Part shown: one piece after another, positions 1 to 5,276 of the stretch
Layout of the letters: every line of letters starts with the position of its first letter
Numbering within the stretch: position 1 is the stretch's first letter
Origin: Methanomassiliicoccales archaeon
Lineage (GTDB): Archaea > Thermoplasmatota > Thermoplasmata > Sysuiplasmatales > Sysuiplasmataceae
Length of the DNA stretch: 5,902 nucleotides
Reading direction: 5' to 3'
NCBI GenBank assembly: GCA_027365715.1
Contig: DAHXLZ010000045.1
Span: forward strand, 1 to 5,902
Made by a program: the position numbers and the translations under genes
Notes under the pieces: model-generated
Database searches by the model: none
What the model was told of the DNA's origin: nothing
The model's input: the letters and a program-made list of their open reading frames with translations, nothing else

Positions 1-1
1 A

Positions 2-256
2 GCCGGCATAGACAGGGCGGGTAGGATAGTAATAACTAATGAAATCCGGAAGGCGTCCGGAATTGATGAAGGCGCGAAGATTCTTATCACAGTCTCTGGA
101 GGCGGTCGCATAATACTCCAGAAATTGGATGTGAAATCAATAGCTGCGCGCCTTGAAAAAGGACTGGAAGGCAGAGACATCGATGGAATAGCCAGCCGTA
201 TCAGAAAGGACGTAAATGCACTTGTCAGAAAGTCCTATCCGGTCCTTTCTCCTTGA
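2..256 (+). CDS. AbrB/SpoVT-fold antitoxin (VapB-like), 5' end cut by window
   Basis: An open frame enters from the left edge and gives 84 residues before TGA. Near its start GIDRAGRIVITNEIR matches the swapped-hairpin AbrB/SpoVT/MazE DNA-binding core (usual pattern: D-x-x-GRI-x-IP-xx-IR), followed by GIDEGAKILI and GRIILQKLD, the second half of that fold. The C-terminal part (about residues 45-84) is charged and helical, as expected for the toxin-binding tail of a VapB. Probably only a few N-terminal residues are missing. The PIN toxin gene overlaps its 3' end by 41 bp, the usual antitoxin-first arrangement. From family knowledge, the protein would neutralise the PIN toxin and, with it, repress its own promoter, which lies outside the window. 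The fold call is firm. The antitoxin role is inferred from the neighbour. Confidence 0.85.
   Translation, partial: AGIDRAGRIVITNEIRKASGIDEGAKILITVSGGGRIILQKLDVKSIAARLEKGLEGRDIDGIASRIRKDVNALVRKSYPVLSP
203..210 (+). promoter_or_regulatory. Shine-Dalgarno site for the PIN toxin gene
   Basis: AGAAAGGA lies inside the antitoxin coding sequence and leaves a 5-nt spacer (CGTAA) before ATG 216. It supports that start for the toxin and implies internal initiation or coupled translation on the antitoxin message. Confidence 0.55.
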
Positions 257-689
257 TACCAACGTCTTCGCATCTGCTGTGAGGCATCCAGGCAGGGCAA
301 CAGTTACACTTCGTTTCCTATTGGAACTCGTACAGAATGACAACTTGCCACTTGTTGGAAATGAATTTTGGGTAGAGGAGATGGTGCGTTATGCAGAGGA
401 ATTTCATTCTGAAACAGCAGCCTTACTTGTTGAGGCACTGCTCAACAGAATGCATATGCTTCAGGTTGGAAACAACTTCGTTTCCATTTGCGCCAAATAT
501 ATGCCGGCAAACGAACCGGCAGACACACTTCATGCGGCCACTTGCCTTCAGGAAAGTGCAATCCTCATCACCAATGACAAGCACTTCAATCAGATACGGG
601 ATGAGCACGCCATCGAGGTTTGGAGCATAACCAGGGCGATCAGGTCCGGTATTACTACGGCCAAAGCAGTCCATCATGCTAAAGACTGA
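216..689 (+). CDS. PIN-domain ribonuclease toxin (VapC-like)
   Basis: This 157-residue protein has the PIN-domain layout. LLDTNV near the N-terminus carries the first acidic residue (D14), a second acidic cluster follows at E50/E54 (NEFWVEE), then PADTLHAATC with D103, and LITND with D121. These form the usual metal-binding set of PIN nucleases, and the length is typical of VapC-family toxins. The expected activity is Mg2+- or Mn2+-dependent RNA cleavage in the cytoplasm, held in check by the AbrB-type protein encoded just upstream. The specific RNA target cannot be read from sequence. ATG 216 is preferred because AAAGGA lies 5 nt upstream and the first beta strand begins about 10 residues in. 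All acidic positions are present, so the toxin appears intact. Whether the pair belongs to the mobile element on the right or to the host is unclear. Confidence 0.88.
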   Translation: MHLSESPIRSFLLDTNVFASAVRHPGRATVTLRFLLELVQNDNLPLVGNEFWVEEMVRYAEEFHSETAALLVEALLNRMHMLQVGNNFVSICAKYMPANEPADTLHAATCLQESAILITNDKHFNQIRDEHAIEVWSITRAIRSGITTAKAVHHAKD

Positions 690-709
690 AACTGCCTGCC
701 TAGTGCGAA

Positions 710-958
710 TTGGCGCTGGTCATTGAAACGTGTTCTCTATGCATGTACCATTCAATCTCAGATTCGAACCTTGATGCGTATATACCGGCAGCCAAGTGTG
801 TGAGCAGGGCTGTTATCGGATATTCAAAAGATCAGGATGCGATCAGGATGCATTCCAATGAGGATTTGATACTCTCAAATCTCATGCAAGGCAATGTACA
901 TTTATGTGCGTCAAGAAGTACTCGTGTCGTATATGGATATGGGCCCGAAGAGATTTGA
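710..958 (+). CDS. Doubtful small ORF, no recognisable family
   Basis: An 82-codon frame starts at TTG 710, with an alternative ATG at 743 giving 71 residues. It begins 20 bp after the toxin gene on the same strand. I recognise no domain. The product has three cysteines near the N-terminal third (C8, C11, C30), a CxxC at 8-11 if TTG is used, and no membrane segment. No Shine-Dalgarno sequence precedes either start, and the frame contains an exact 11-bp tandem duplication (830-851). These points argue for a decayed gene or chance frame. Its stop codon is embedded in a small hairpin (956-973), which is weak support for a transcript end here. It is included so the 690-1031 stretch is accounted for. 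Confidence 0.25.
   Translation: MALVIETCSLCMYHSISDSNLDAYIPAAKCVSRAVIGYSKDQDAIRMHSNEDLILSNLMQGNVHLCASRSTRVVYGYGPEEI
830..851 (+). repeat. 11-bp perfect tandem duplication
   Basis: GATCAGGATGC occurs twice head to tail (830-840 and 841-851). Eleven is not a multiple of three, so the duplication shifts any reading frame crossing it. This suggests replication slippage in sequence not under strict coding constraint. Confidence 0.8.
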
Positions 959-1013
959 TTATTGTTTTAATCAGAACCAGATTTATTCATTGAGATAAAT
1001 AATTATTTTATTG
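956..1013 (+). terminator. AT-rich convergent gap with small hairpin, possible transcript end
   Basis: TGATTA (956-961) pairs with TAATCA (968-973) around a six-base T-rich loop, followed by T-rich runs to about 1013. Archaeal transcription commonly ends at T tracts, so this could close the rightward vapBC transcript before the opposing gene. The tracts are interrupted, so the call is tentative. Confidence 0.35.
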
Positions 1014-1015
1014 TA

Positions 1016-1027
1016 GCCCAGCAGGGC
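1016..1027 (-). terminator. GC hairpin just past the stop of the minus-strand gene
   Basis: GCCC (1016-1019) and GGGC (1024-1027) flank a four-base loop, five bases beyond the stop codon of the winged-helix gene. No clean T run follows on the minus strand, so this is only a candidate terminator or 3'-end stabiliser. Confidence 0.25.
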
Positions 1028-1031
1028 ATGA

Positions 1032-2081
1032 TCATTTGTCGCCGCGCTTGATAGCATGAGTCTTGCCGGAATATTGTTCCTCTATGGCCTGAATCTCTTT
1101 GGCGAAACATAAATGTGCGAGTATGCTCCGCAGGTGCTCGATGTCACTCTCGGAGCGTGAAATGCGGGAAAAAATATGGTCCAGCATGAAGGCAGCGTAT
1201 TTGAGAATTGAAGAGTATGGTTTCCACTCTGACGCAAGTCTCTGCAATTCGCTGTTAAGTGTGGGTGTGATATCGTTCATTTCCGGCAGGGCATCCAGAC
1301 TTGACAAGAAATCAGAATAGAGTGCCGAAGTGTATGCACTCGGCAAAAGTTCGTTATCCAGTGCCCTGATGCTATCCAACGTAGACTGCTCGCTTGCCGC
1401 CTTCCAAATTCCCTTGTGAGTATCAAAAAAATAACGCTGTTCGATAATCGGATTGATGAACTTCTTCTTCGCGTATACCGGATTGCCTCCGAGTTCTTCA
1501 AGTTCGCTGAATACTCGAGCAACCCTTCCAACAGATTTCCCGAAGGAGTCATTAATCTCTTGTATTTTGTTTGAACTGCACTTCTGAGCTATCCTGAATA
1601 TATTCATGATCAGCGGGTCATTCTGTTTCAGAATTTCAAGAACCTCGCTATGTGTGCATAAGCTTCCGAGAAATGGATTAACAGTTAATGCCTCAGTTCT
1701 CTCATCTGAGCTGTAGCAAGATCTCCTGGAGCCTATCCATACAAGAAATTCCCAAGCGGCTCTCGAAGGGACCAATAAACGAGCTTTCCTCTTACCACTT
1801 TTTGATACTCGTGATTTCACTAATCCAATATTTTCAAGCCTGGACACATACGTCAATAGCTGGGGGTAGGTGATGGTTCCCATAATCTTCTGAACGTGGT
1901 AGATACTCGACGACGGTGAAAGTGATATGGCACCGAGAACAGACCACACCTGAGGGCCGACCTGAGATTCGAGCCAGAACATCTCGGTGAATCTCGAAGT
2001 ATTTTTTTTTAACAGCCGGTCAAATGCCACTTCGAACGCTTTTGCTAATTTTTCCAGTTCGGTATCATTGATGTCGTTCAT
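1032..2081 (-). CDS. Large winged-helix DNA-binding protein, probable element regulator
   Basis: The 349-residue protein has a winged-helix fold of MarR/ArsR-like layout at about residues 44-113: a helix around QVWSVLGAI, then HVQKIMG, a recognition-type stretch TYPQLLTYVSRLENIGLV, and a basic wing KSGKRKARLLVPS. Residues 155-205 (LIMNIFRIAQ, then GRVARVFSELEELGG) could be a second helix-turn-helix. The rest to the C-terminus is mostly helical, and no enzyme motif was seen. I cannot name a family. At about 350 residues it is much longer than simple MarR regulators, so the C-terminal half may bind a partner, oligomerise or recognise DNA. ATG 2081 is preferred over ATG 2138: the longer form adds an odd hydrophobic 19-residue leader and would start upstream of the TATA-like box at 2110-2121. 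It is divergent from the replication operon and shares its control region, which suggests control of that operon and itself. The role is inferred. Confidence 0.75.
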   Translation of the reverse strand: MNDINDTELEKLAKAFEVAFDRLLKKNTSRFTEMFWLESQVGPQVWSVLGAISLSPSSSIYHVQKIMGTITYPQLLTYVSRLENIGLVKSRVSKSGKRKARLLVPSRAAWEFLVWIGSRRSCYSSDERTEALTVNPFLGSLCTHSEVLEILKQNDPLIMNIFRIAQKCSSNKIQEINDSFGKSVGRVARVFSELEELGGNPVYAKKKFINPIIEQRYFFDTHKGIWKAASEQSTLDSIRALDNELLPSAYTSALYSDFLSSLDALPEMNDITPTLNSELQRLASEWKPYSSILKYAAFMLDHIFSRISRSESDIEHLRSILAHLCFAKEIQAIEEQYSGKTHAIKRGDK

Positions 2082-2109
2082 GTAATATGTATAAAACAAA
2101 CTGATACTT

Positions 2110-2121
2110 AATATATGTAAG
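2110..2121 (-). promoter_or_regulatory. BRE/TATA-like box of the winged-helix gene, left arm of inverted repeat
   Basis: Read on the minus strand this is CTTACATATATT, an AT-rich TATA-like element beginning 40 bp before ATG 2081. That position fits an archaeal core promoter giving a very short leader. It is the exact inverted copy of 2178-2189. Confidence 0.6.
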
Positions 2122-2160
2122 TTGACGCCACATTTCATTTACATCTAACTATTTCTCCTA

Positions 2161-2171
2161 CTTACCTATAT
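2161..2171 (+). promoter_or_regulatory. Third copy of the box (one mismatch), operator or alternative TATA
   Basis: CTTACCTATAT differs at one base from CTTACATATAT at 2178 and lies 17 bp upstream of it in the same orientation. It begins 38 bp before ATG 2199, nearly the same distance as on the minus side (40 bp). It is either the TATA box for a start at 2199 or a binding site for a regulator. Confidence 0.45.
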
Positions 2172-2177
2172 GAGGAG

Positions 2178-2189
2178 CTTACATATATT
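2178..2189 (+). promoter_or_regulatory. BRE/TATA-like box of the rightward operon, right arm of inverted repeat
   Basis: CTTACATATATT is the exact reverse complement of 2110-2121. Its TATA portion is centred about 27 bp before ATG 2211, the spacing expected for a leaderless archaeal transcript starting at that codon. It may also form part of an operator with its mirror copy. Confidence 0.6.
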
Positions 2190-2198
2190 TCCTAAGTT

Positions 2199-2429
2199 AT
2201 GCGTCACCTCATGAAAATAGAAAATCCGTATTCTGTCGTTATGGATTGGTCAAAGAGAGTGATGGAGATACAAGGGTCTTTTTATCTCCTTCTTCCGAAA
2301 GATTGGATAAAAGGACGAGGCCTCCATAAGGGCTCACAGATGAAATTAGAGCTCCTCGACGATGGGAACATCCTGCTTCGCGTTATGCTTGAGGGTCAGT
2401 CTGCACCGGGCAAGAGCGCGAGATTGTGA
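2199..2429 (+). CDS. Small AbrB/MazE-fold DNA-binding protein
   Basis: A 76-residue protein, or 72 if ATG 2211 is the start. Residues 19-62 (KRVMEIQGSFYLLLPKDW, then GLHKGSQMKLELLDDGNILLRV) match the swapped-hairpin AbrB/SpoVT fold: a beta strand, G-S-x-Y, LPKDW, a GLxKGS/D turn, then DDGNILLR. It resembles the archaeal variant found at the N-terminus of PhoU-like regulators, but here it stands alone. It is the first gene of the mobile-element operon and lies directly behind the divergent promoter, so autoregulation or partition-like DNA binding is plausible. No PIN or other toxin gene follows it, so an antitoxin role is not supported. No Shine-Dalgarno sequence precedes either ATG, consistent with a leaderless first gene. 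The TATA-like box at 2178 fits the 2211 start and the one at 2161 fits 2199, so the start is unresolved. Confidence 0.75.
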   Translation: MRHLMKIENPYSVVMDWSKRVMEIQGSFYLLLPKDWIKGRGLHKGSQMKLELLDDGNILLRVMLEGQSAPGKSARL

Positions 2430-2456
2430 TAGAAGGGCAGATTTGGAGTGGATGGG

Positions 2457-2624
2457 ATGAACACTGTTCACATTAAGAACATAAAGCAATTTGCAGTCCG
2501 ATATCCTGCTTCGAGGCTTGCCGAAATCCTCAGGAGCCTGCCCGACGAAGTGCCTGCAATACAGCTCCCGGGTCTGGTTGAAGTGTGGACATCGATTCTC
2601 GATTCGGAGGCCGAAAGAAAATGA
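2457..2624 (+). CDS. 55-residue protein of unknown function
   Basis: The frame starts at ATG 2457 with GGAG (2445-2448) 8 nt upstream and ends at TGA 2622-2624, overlapping the next gene as ATGA. Its placement 27 bp after the AbrB-like gene and its coupling to the zinc-finger gene make it a convincing operon member despite its size. The product begins MNTVHIKNIKQFAVRYPASR and continues through a helical LAEILRSLPDEV segment to an acidic end (ILDSEAERK). It has no cysteines, signal peptide or membrane segment, and I recognise no family. It could be a small DNA-binding or partner protein for its neighbours, but nothing in the sequence says which. Confidence 0.7.
   Translation: MNTVHIKNIKQFAVRYPASRLAEILRSLPDEVPAIQLPGLVEVWTSILDSEAERK
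2606..2610 (+). promoter_or_regulatory. Shine-Dalgarno site deciding the start at 2621
   Basis: GGAGG with a 10-nt spacer before ATG 2621 supports that start over the in-frame ATG 2585 further upstream, which would overlap the preceding gene by 40 bp. Confidence 0.65.
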
Positions 2625-2971
2625 CCATAAATGCCCACCAGGGCGCCAACCCAGGTAAGCAACACCAGCAATATGGAATTATACCTTCAAACTATAAAAA
2701 TCATTCTCAATCATCTACTTTTGACACTGTATGTGAAGGTTGCGGATGGTCAGAGCAATTCCATAATGGCAAAGAAGCAGGTGAGGCGGGATGGGCACAT
2801 CATAAGACAGCTCATCACAACAAACATACCGAAAAGTCTGTGAATACTTGCGATGGTGCCACGACACACATTTTTTGCCATTTCATTCATAATAGGAGCG
2901 TTCAGGCTGCGAAGTCGAAGGGCAAGACAGCCAGGGATAGGTCTGCGGTTGAACAGGAGGCAGAGGAATGA
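2621..2971 (+). CDS. Histidine-rich single zinc-finger protein
   Basis: A 116-residue protein from ATG 2621, with an ATGA overlap at both ends: upstream with the 55-residue gene and downstream with the helicase gene. The centre has a likely zinc site: C38-E-G-C41-G-W, an Ala/Gly-rich helix, then H60-H61 and H65-H66, giving a CxxC...H...H finger. The CGW followed by spaced alanines and paired histidines resembles small zinc fingers carried by archaeal viruses and plasmids. The N-terminus is polar (Gln, His, Asn) and probably flexible. The C-terminal 40 residues are basic then acidic (KSKGKTARDR, EQEAEE) and likely disordered. A DNA- or protein-binding accessory role in replication or regulation is inferred from the finger and from translational coupling to the helicase. 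The sequence gives no specific target. Confidence 0.75.
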   Translation: MTINAHQGANPGKQHQQYGIIPSNYKNHSQSSTFDTVCEGCGWSEQFHNGKEAGEAGWAHHKTAHHNKHTEKSVNTCDGATTHIFCHFIHNRSVQAAKSKGKTARDRSAVEQEAEE

Positions 2972-4857
2972 CAATCAAGAAGCCGACTGTGCTAGATCCG
3001 CGAAGCGTGGAGCGGAACGCGCGCTGCCCGAACTGCGGTATCGAATGGACGGTTCAGCCTGACCAGGACGTTGCAACCATGCGGCTTGTTTGCATAAAAT
3101 GCCGCTCTGCGTTTACATTTGCCGAACTGCATGCGAGATGGGTTGAAAGCGAATCGACCAAAATCAAAGAAAAAGAAGAAAAATTCAACACAACTGAAAT
3201 CACGGAGCAGGTCCTTTCAATTCAGAAGTTCGTCACATTCCGGGATAATGAGGAGATAAGATGGTACAGTGAAGGAGTTTATCTCGAAAATGGAGAAACA
3301 CGAATCAAGGAGCTTGTGCATAGTATCTGTGAAGGAGCAGAATCAGGCAACCTATGCGGAGAGATCATTGGAAAGATTCAGCGCGCTACCTATGTTGACC
3401 GGAAGGCCTTTACGGAAAATGGAGCGCATAAGATAGTGGTTCGCAATGGGATACTCGATTTGGACAGTTATGAGCTGCAGTCGCATAATCCGAATTTCTA
3501 TGCGCTTACGAGGTTTCCGTTGAAATTCGAACCGGGTGCAGCGTGTCCTCGAATCCTTAAGTTCCTAAATGGAGTAATGAGGCAGGAGGACTTACCCGTC
3601 TTCCAGGAATGGTTGGGGTACCACCTCTGGACTACGGGTTATCCGGCGCAGAAGGCAATGATGTTCGTGGGTGACGGGGGCAATGGAAAGTCCACTGTCA
3701 TCTTTGTAATGGAATGCTTTGCTGGCAAGGAAAATAGAGCAGCGATAAGCCTCCACTCCCTTGAGGAAAATCGTTTCGCTCCAGCAGGCCTCTACGGCAA
3801 GGTCGCGAACCTTTATGCCGACTTGCCTGACCGCGATCTCAAGTATGTCGGTCAGTTCAAAATGGCCACAGGAGGAGATCCTATGCGTGCTGAACTCAAA
3901 AATGTTAACGCATTCTTCTTCACGAATACGGCCAAGCTTACATTTTCCTGCAACAAGGTTCCGAAAGTTCCAGAAGATTCAACGGGATTTTTCAGGCGGT
4001 GGATAATCATTGAATTCCCAAATTGTTTCGAAGGTTCTGCCAATGAGGATAAAGACTTGAAGGAAAAACTGGCAACCGATGAGGAGCTTTCCGGCCTGCT
4101 GAATTGGGCTATCGTAGGCCTCAAGCGTCTGAGGGACAGGGGATGGCACTTCTCGGATGGCAAGACAGTTGAGAAGGTCCGCGAAGACTACATAGTGAGG
4201 TCAGACCCCTTGAAGGCATTCGTGATGCACTGCGTTGACACGGAAGGACAAGAAGACAGTATCGTGGTGAAGCAGGATCTTTACCAATACTACAGAAAAC
4301 ACTGCTGGATACACAAGGTGACTCCACAGTCCTCAGATGCCTTTTTCAAGAAGATAAAATACGAGTTTCCGGGAGGAATTCTTCAGTATATGAGACCAAA
4401 CAAAAACGGAATAAGAGATCCATCCGTTAAGGGCATAACTGTCCGTCCTCACGAAAGCTGGTGCAAGCCAGAATTTTTTGAAGATGTGGACCGAAAGTAC
4501 CAAATAAGGTCTGACTCCCCTGACTCCTCTACCCGAAAAACTGACTCAGAGGACCCAAAAATGGGAGATAGTGTAGAAAAATTTGAAAAATGGGCAGGGC
4601 AGTCAGGGGAGTCAGGGGTTTTAGGGGACCTTCCACCACGGCCTCAGAAAGCCACAGTGATAATCCATGACATACTAAAATCTGCTAGAGGTGAGCATAT
4701 AGAGCAATCTCCGGCAATGCTATCCTCAATCCTCAGAGGCTATGGTGTCGACCTGCCGCCCGACCAAGTAAGTTCGCTTTGTGACCGTTCGGTCGCAGAA
4801 GGGTACCTGGCAGCCAGAAACGGAAAATATGCATGGACAGGAGGAAAGATGGCATGA
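2968..4857 (+). CDS. Zinc-ribbon SF3 helicase of the D5/P4 plasmid-phage replication family
   Basis: A 629-residue replication ATPase. The N-terminus has a zinc ribbon (C20-x2-C23 and C42-x2-C45), followed by a charged linker (60-75) and a D5_N-like region (about 80-225, including HKIVVRNGILDLDSYEL and FQEWLGYHLW). The SF3 core follows: Walker A GDGGNGKST (235-243), a Walker-B-like strand at VANLYADLPDR (279-289), motif C at LTFSCNKVPKVPEDS with N329, and arginine-finger candidates R343/R344. Residues 413-493 look like the Pox_D5/P4 C-terminal winged helix. A Ser/Asp-rich linker (515-555) leads to a second winged-helix-like end (560-626). From family knowledge it should unwind DNA as a ring hexamer at an element origin. 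Most P4-type relatives carry an N-terminal AEP or TOPRIM primase, and none is seen here. The start has AGGAGG 7 nt upstream and an ATGA overlap with the preceding gene. Confidence 0.9.
   Translation: MTIKKPTVLDPRSVERNARCPNCGIEWTVQPDQDVATMRLVCIKCRSAFTFAELHARWVESESTKIKEKEEKFNTTEITEQVLSIQKFVTFRDNEEIRWYSEGVYLENGETRIKELVHSICEGAESGNLCGEIIGKIQRATYVDRKAFTENGAHKIVVRNGILDLDSYELQSHNPNFYALTRFPLKFEPGAACPRILKFLNGVMRQEDLPVFQEWLGYHLWTTGYPAQKAMMFVGDGGNGKSTVIFVMECFAGKENRAAISLHSLEENRFAPAGLYGKVANLYADLPDRDLKYVGQFKMATGGDPMRAELKNVNAFFFTNTAKLTFSCNKVPKVPEDSTGFFRRWIIIEFPNCFEGSANEDKDLKEKLATDEELSGLLNWAIVGLKRLRDRGWHFSDGKTVEKVREDYIVRSDPLKAFVMHCVDTEGQEDSIVVKQDLYQYYRKHCWIHKVTPQSSDAFFKKIKYEFPGGILQYMRPNKNGIRDPSVKGITVRPHESWCKPEFFEDVDRKYQIRSDSPDSSTRKTDSEDPKMGDSVEKFEKWAGQSGESGVLGDLPPRPQKATVIIHDILKSARGEHIEQSPAMLSSILRGYGVDLPPDQVSSLCDRSVAEGYLAARNGKYAWTGGKMA
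4511..4627 (+). repeat. 9-bp iterons and a 15-bp inverted repeat inside the helicase gene
   Basis: The left cluster has CTGACTCCCCTGACT (4511-4525) and a further CTGACTC at 4541-4547. The right cluster has AGTCAGGGG twice in tandem (4601-4609, 4610-4618) followed by the variant TTTTAGGGG (4619-4627). Positions 4601-4615 are the exact reverse complement of 4511-4525, separated by 75 bp. Within the gap TCCTCT (4525-4530) and AGAGGA (4548-4553) form a further small dyad. The repeats encode the low-complexity linker (SDSPDSS and QSGESG), so DNA-level function could evolve without harming the protein. An iteron-type origin or regulatory site is the inferred role. Confidence 0.75.
4839..4844 (+). 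promoter_or_regulatory. Shine-Dalgarno site for the 41-residue gene
   Basis: AGGAGG with a 9-nt spacer before ATG 4854, located inside the end of the helicase gene. It is strong evidence that the very short downstream frame is translated. Confidence 0.65.
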
Positions 4858-4979
4858 GAACCAATGCTGAAGACCGTCTTCCCCATGGCCTCCTGCCTTA
4901 CACTGAAACTGAATACCGTTGTGGGGCCTGCGGCTTCGAGACGAAGGTACTGAACAATCCCGAACTCATCACAGACTGA
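4854..4979 (+). CDS. 41-residue CxxC mini-protein
   Basis: The frame runs from ATG 4854 to TGA 4977-4979 and overlaps the helicase stop as ATGA, with AGGAGG 9 nt upstream. The product has one knuckle, Y-R-C23-G-A-C26-G-F-E-T, which resembles half of a zinc ribbon. With only two cysteines and one histidine (H11) it would need H11, dimerisation or a partner to bind zinc fully. The N-terminal half is polar and proline-containing (MRTNAEDRLPHGLLPY). There is no membrane segment. Tight coupling to the helicase gene suggests an accessory role in replication or recombination, but no family is recognised. Confidence 0.65.
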   Translation: MRTNAEDRLPHGLLPYTETEYRCGACGFETKVLNNPELITD

Positions 4980-5000
4980 CTCGACATTCCATCAATAAAC

Positions 5001-5005
5001 GGAGG
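5001..5005 (+). promoter_or_regulatory. Shine-Dalgarno site for the 84-residue gene
   Basis: GGAGG with a 9-nt spacer before ATG 5015 fixes that start. Confidence 0.6.
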
Positions 5006-5014
5006 CTTGAATAA

Positions 5015-5269
5015 ATGCCTGAAACAAGAACAATCATCGATAGAGCGAAATTGATTGAAACAGAAAGTGAAATGGGAGCGTTGACGGGTATCGGGCCTTT
5101 CAAGAATTATCCCAAAACCGTCACCTGCCCATGCTGCGGCAAAACATACATGCCAAGTATCCGACAAAGGAAGCATCTCCGGAGTTTACAGTCTGGAGGG
5201 GGCAGCACATCAATGTTATTTGCAGCAACAAGTGGTGAAGTGGTGGAATGGGTCGCTCCGTCGGGGTGA
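5015..5269 (+). CDS. Small CxxC zinc-binding protein, C-terminus possibly frameshifted
   Basis: An 84-residue protein with a well-supported start (GGAGG 9 nt upstream). The N-terminus (MPETRTIIDRAKLIETESEM) is a charged helix. A zinc knuckle follows, VTC38-P-C-C41-G-K-T-Y, with H54 a possible further ligand. After about residue 45 the frame becomes Gly/Ser-rich and loses resemblance to a folded domain. The -1 frame of the same stretch (open from 5071 to TGA 5236-5238) reads AKYPTKEASPEF then TVWRGQHINVICSNKW, which looks more like the second half of a zinc ribbon and supplies another cysteine. Either the listed frame is right and the gene ends 7 bp before the recombinase, or a one-base difference near 5141-5165 has swapped the ends. 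The N-terminal half is solid and the C-terminal half is uncertain. Confidence 0.6.
   Translation: MPETRTIIDRAKLIETESEMGALTGIGPFKNYPKTVTCPCCGKTYMPSIRQRKHLRSLQSGGGSTSMLFAATSGEVVEWVAPSG
5265..5269 (+). promoter_or_regulatory. Shine-Dalgarno-like GGTGA before the recombinase
   Basis: GGTGA matches the 3' part of the AGGAGGTGA consensus and leaves 7 nt before ATG 5277. It overlaps the upstream stop codon, suggesting coupled translation. Confidence 0.45.
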
Positions 5270-5276
5270 CAAGTAG

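Noticed and set aside
751..790. Minus-strand GGTTCGAATC resembling a tRNA T-loop
   Set aside because: The flanking bases do not form a five-base-pair T stem, no matching acceptor stem exists 60-90 bases away, and no anticodon arm is visible.
1019..1030. CAGCAGGGCATG also present at 5820-5831 (possible att direct repeat)
   Set aside because: A 12-bp match between two places in a window this size is expected about once by chance, and the second copy sits inside recombinase coding sequence.
2853..3062. Overlapping frame with a hydrophobic stretch suggesting a membrane peptide
   Set aside because: It overlaps two better-supported genes joined by an ATGA overlap and lacks its own ribosome binding site.
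3852..4163. Minus-strand 103-codon frame
   Set aside because: It lies antisense to the conserved motif C and arginine-finger region of the helicase and is a shadow of that gene.
4511..4627. CRISPR-like array reading of the repeats
   Set aside because: Units are only 7-9 bp, tandem or inverted, with no regular spacers, and lie inside a coding sequence.
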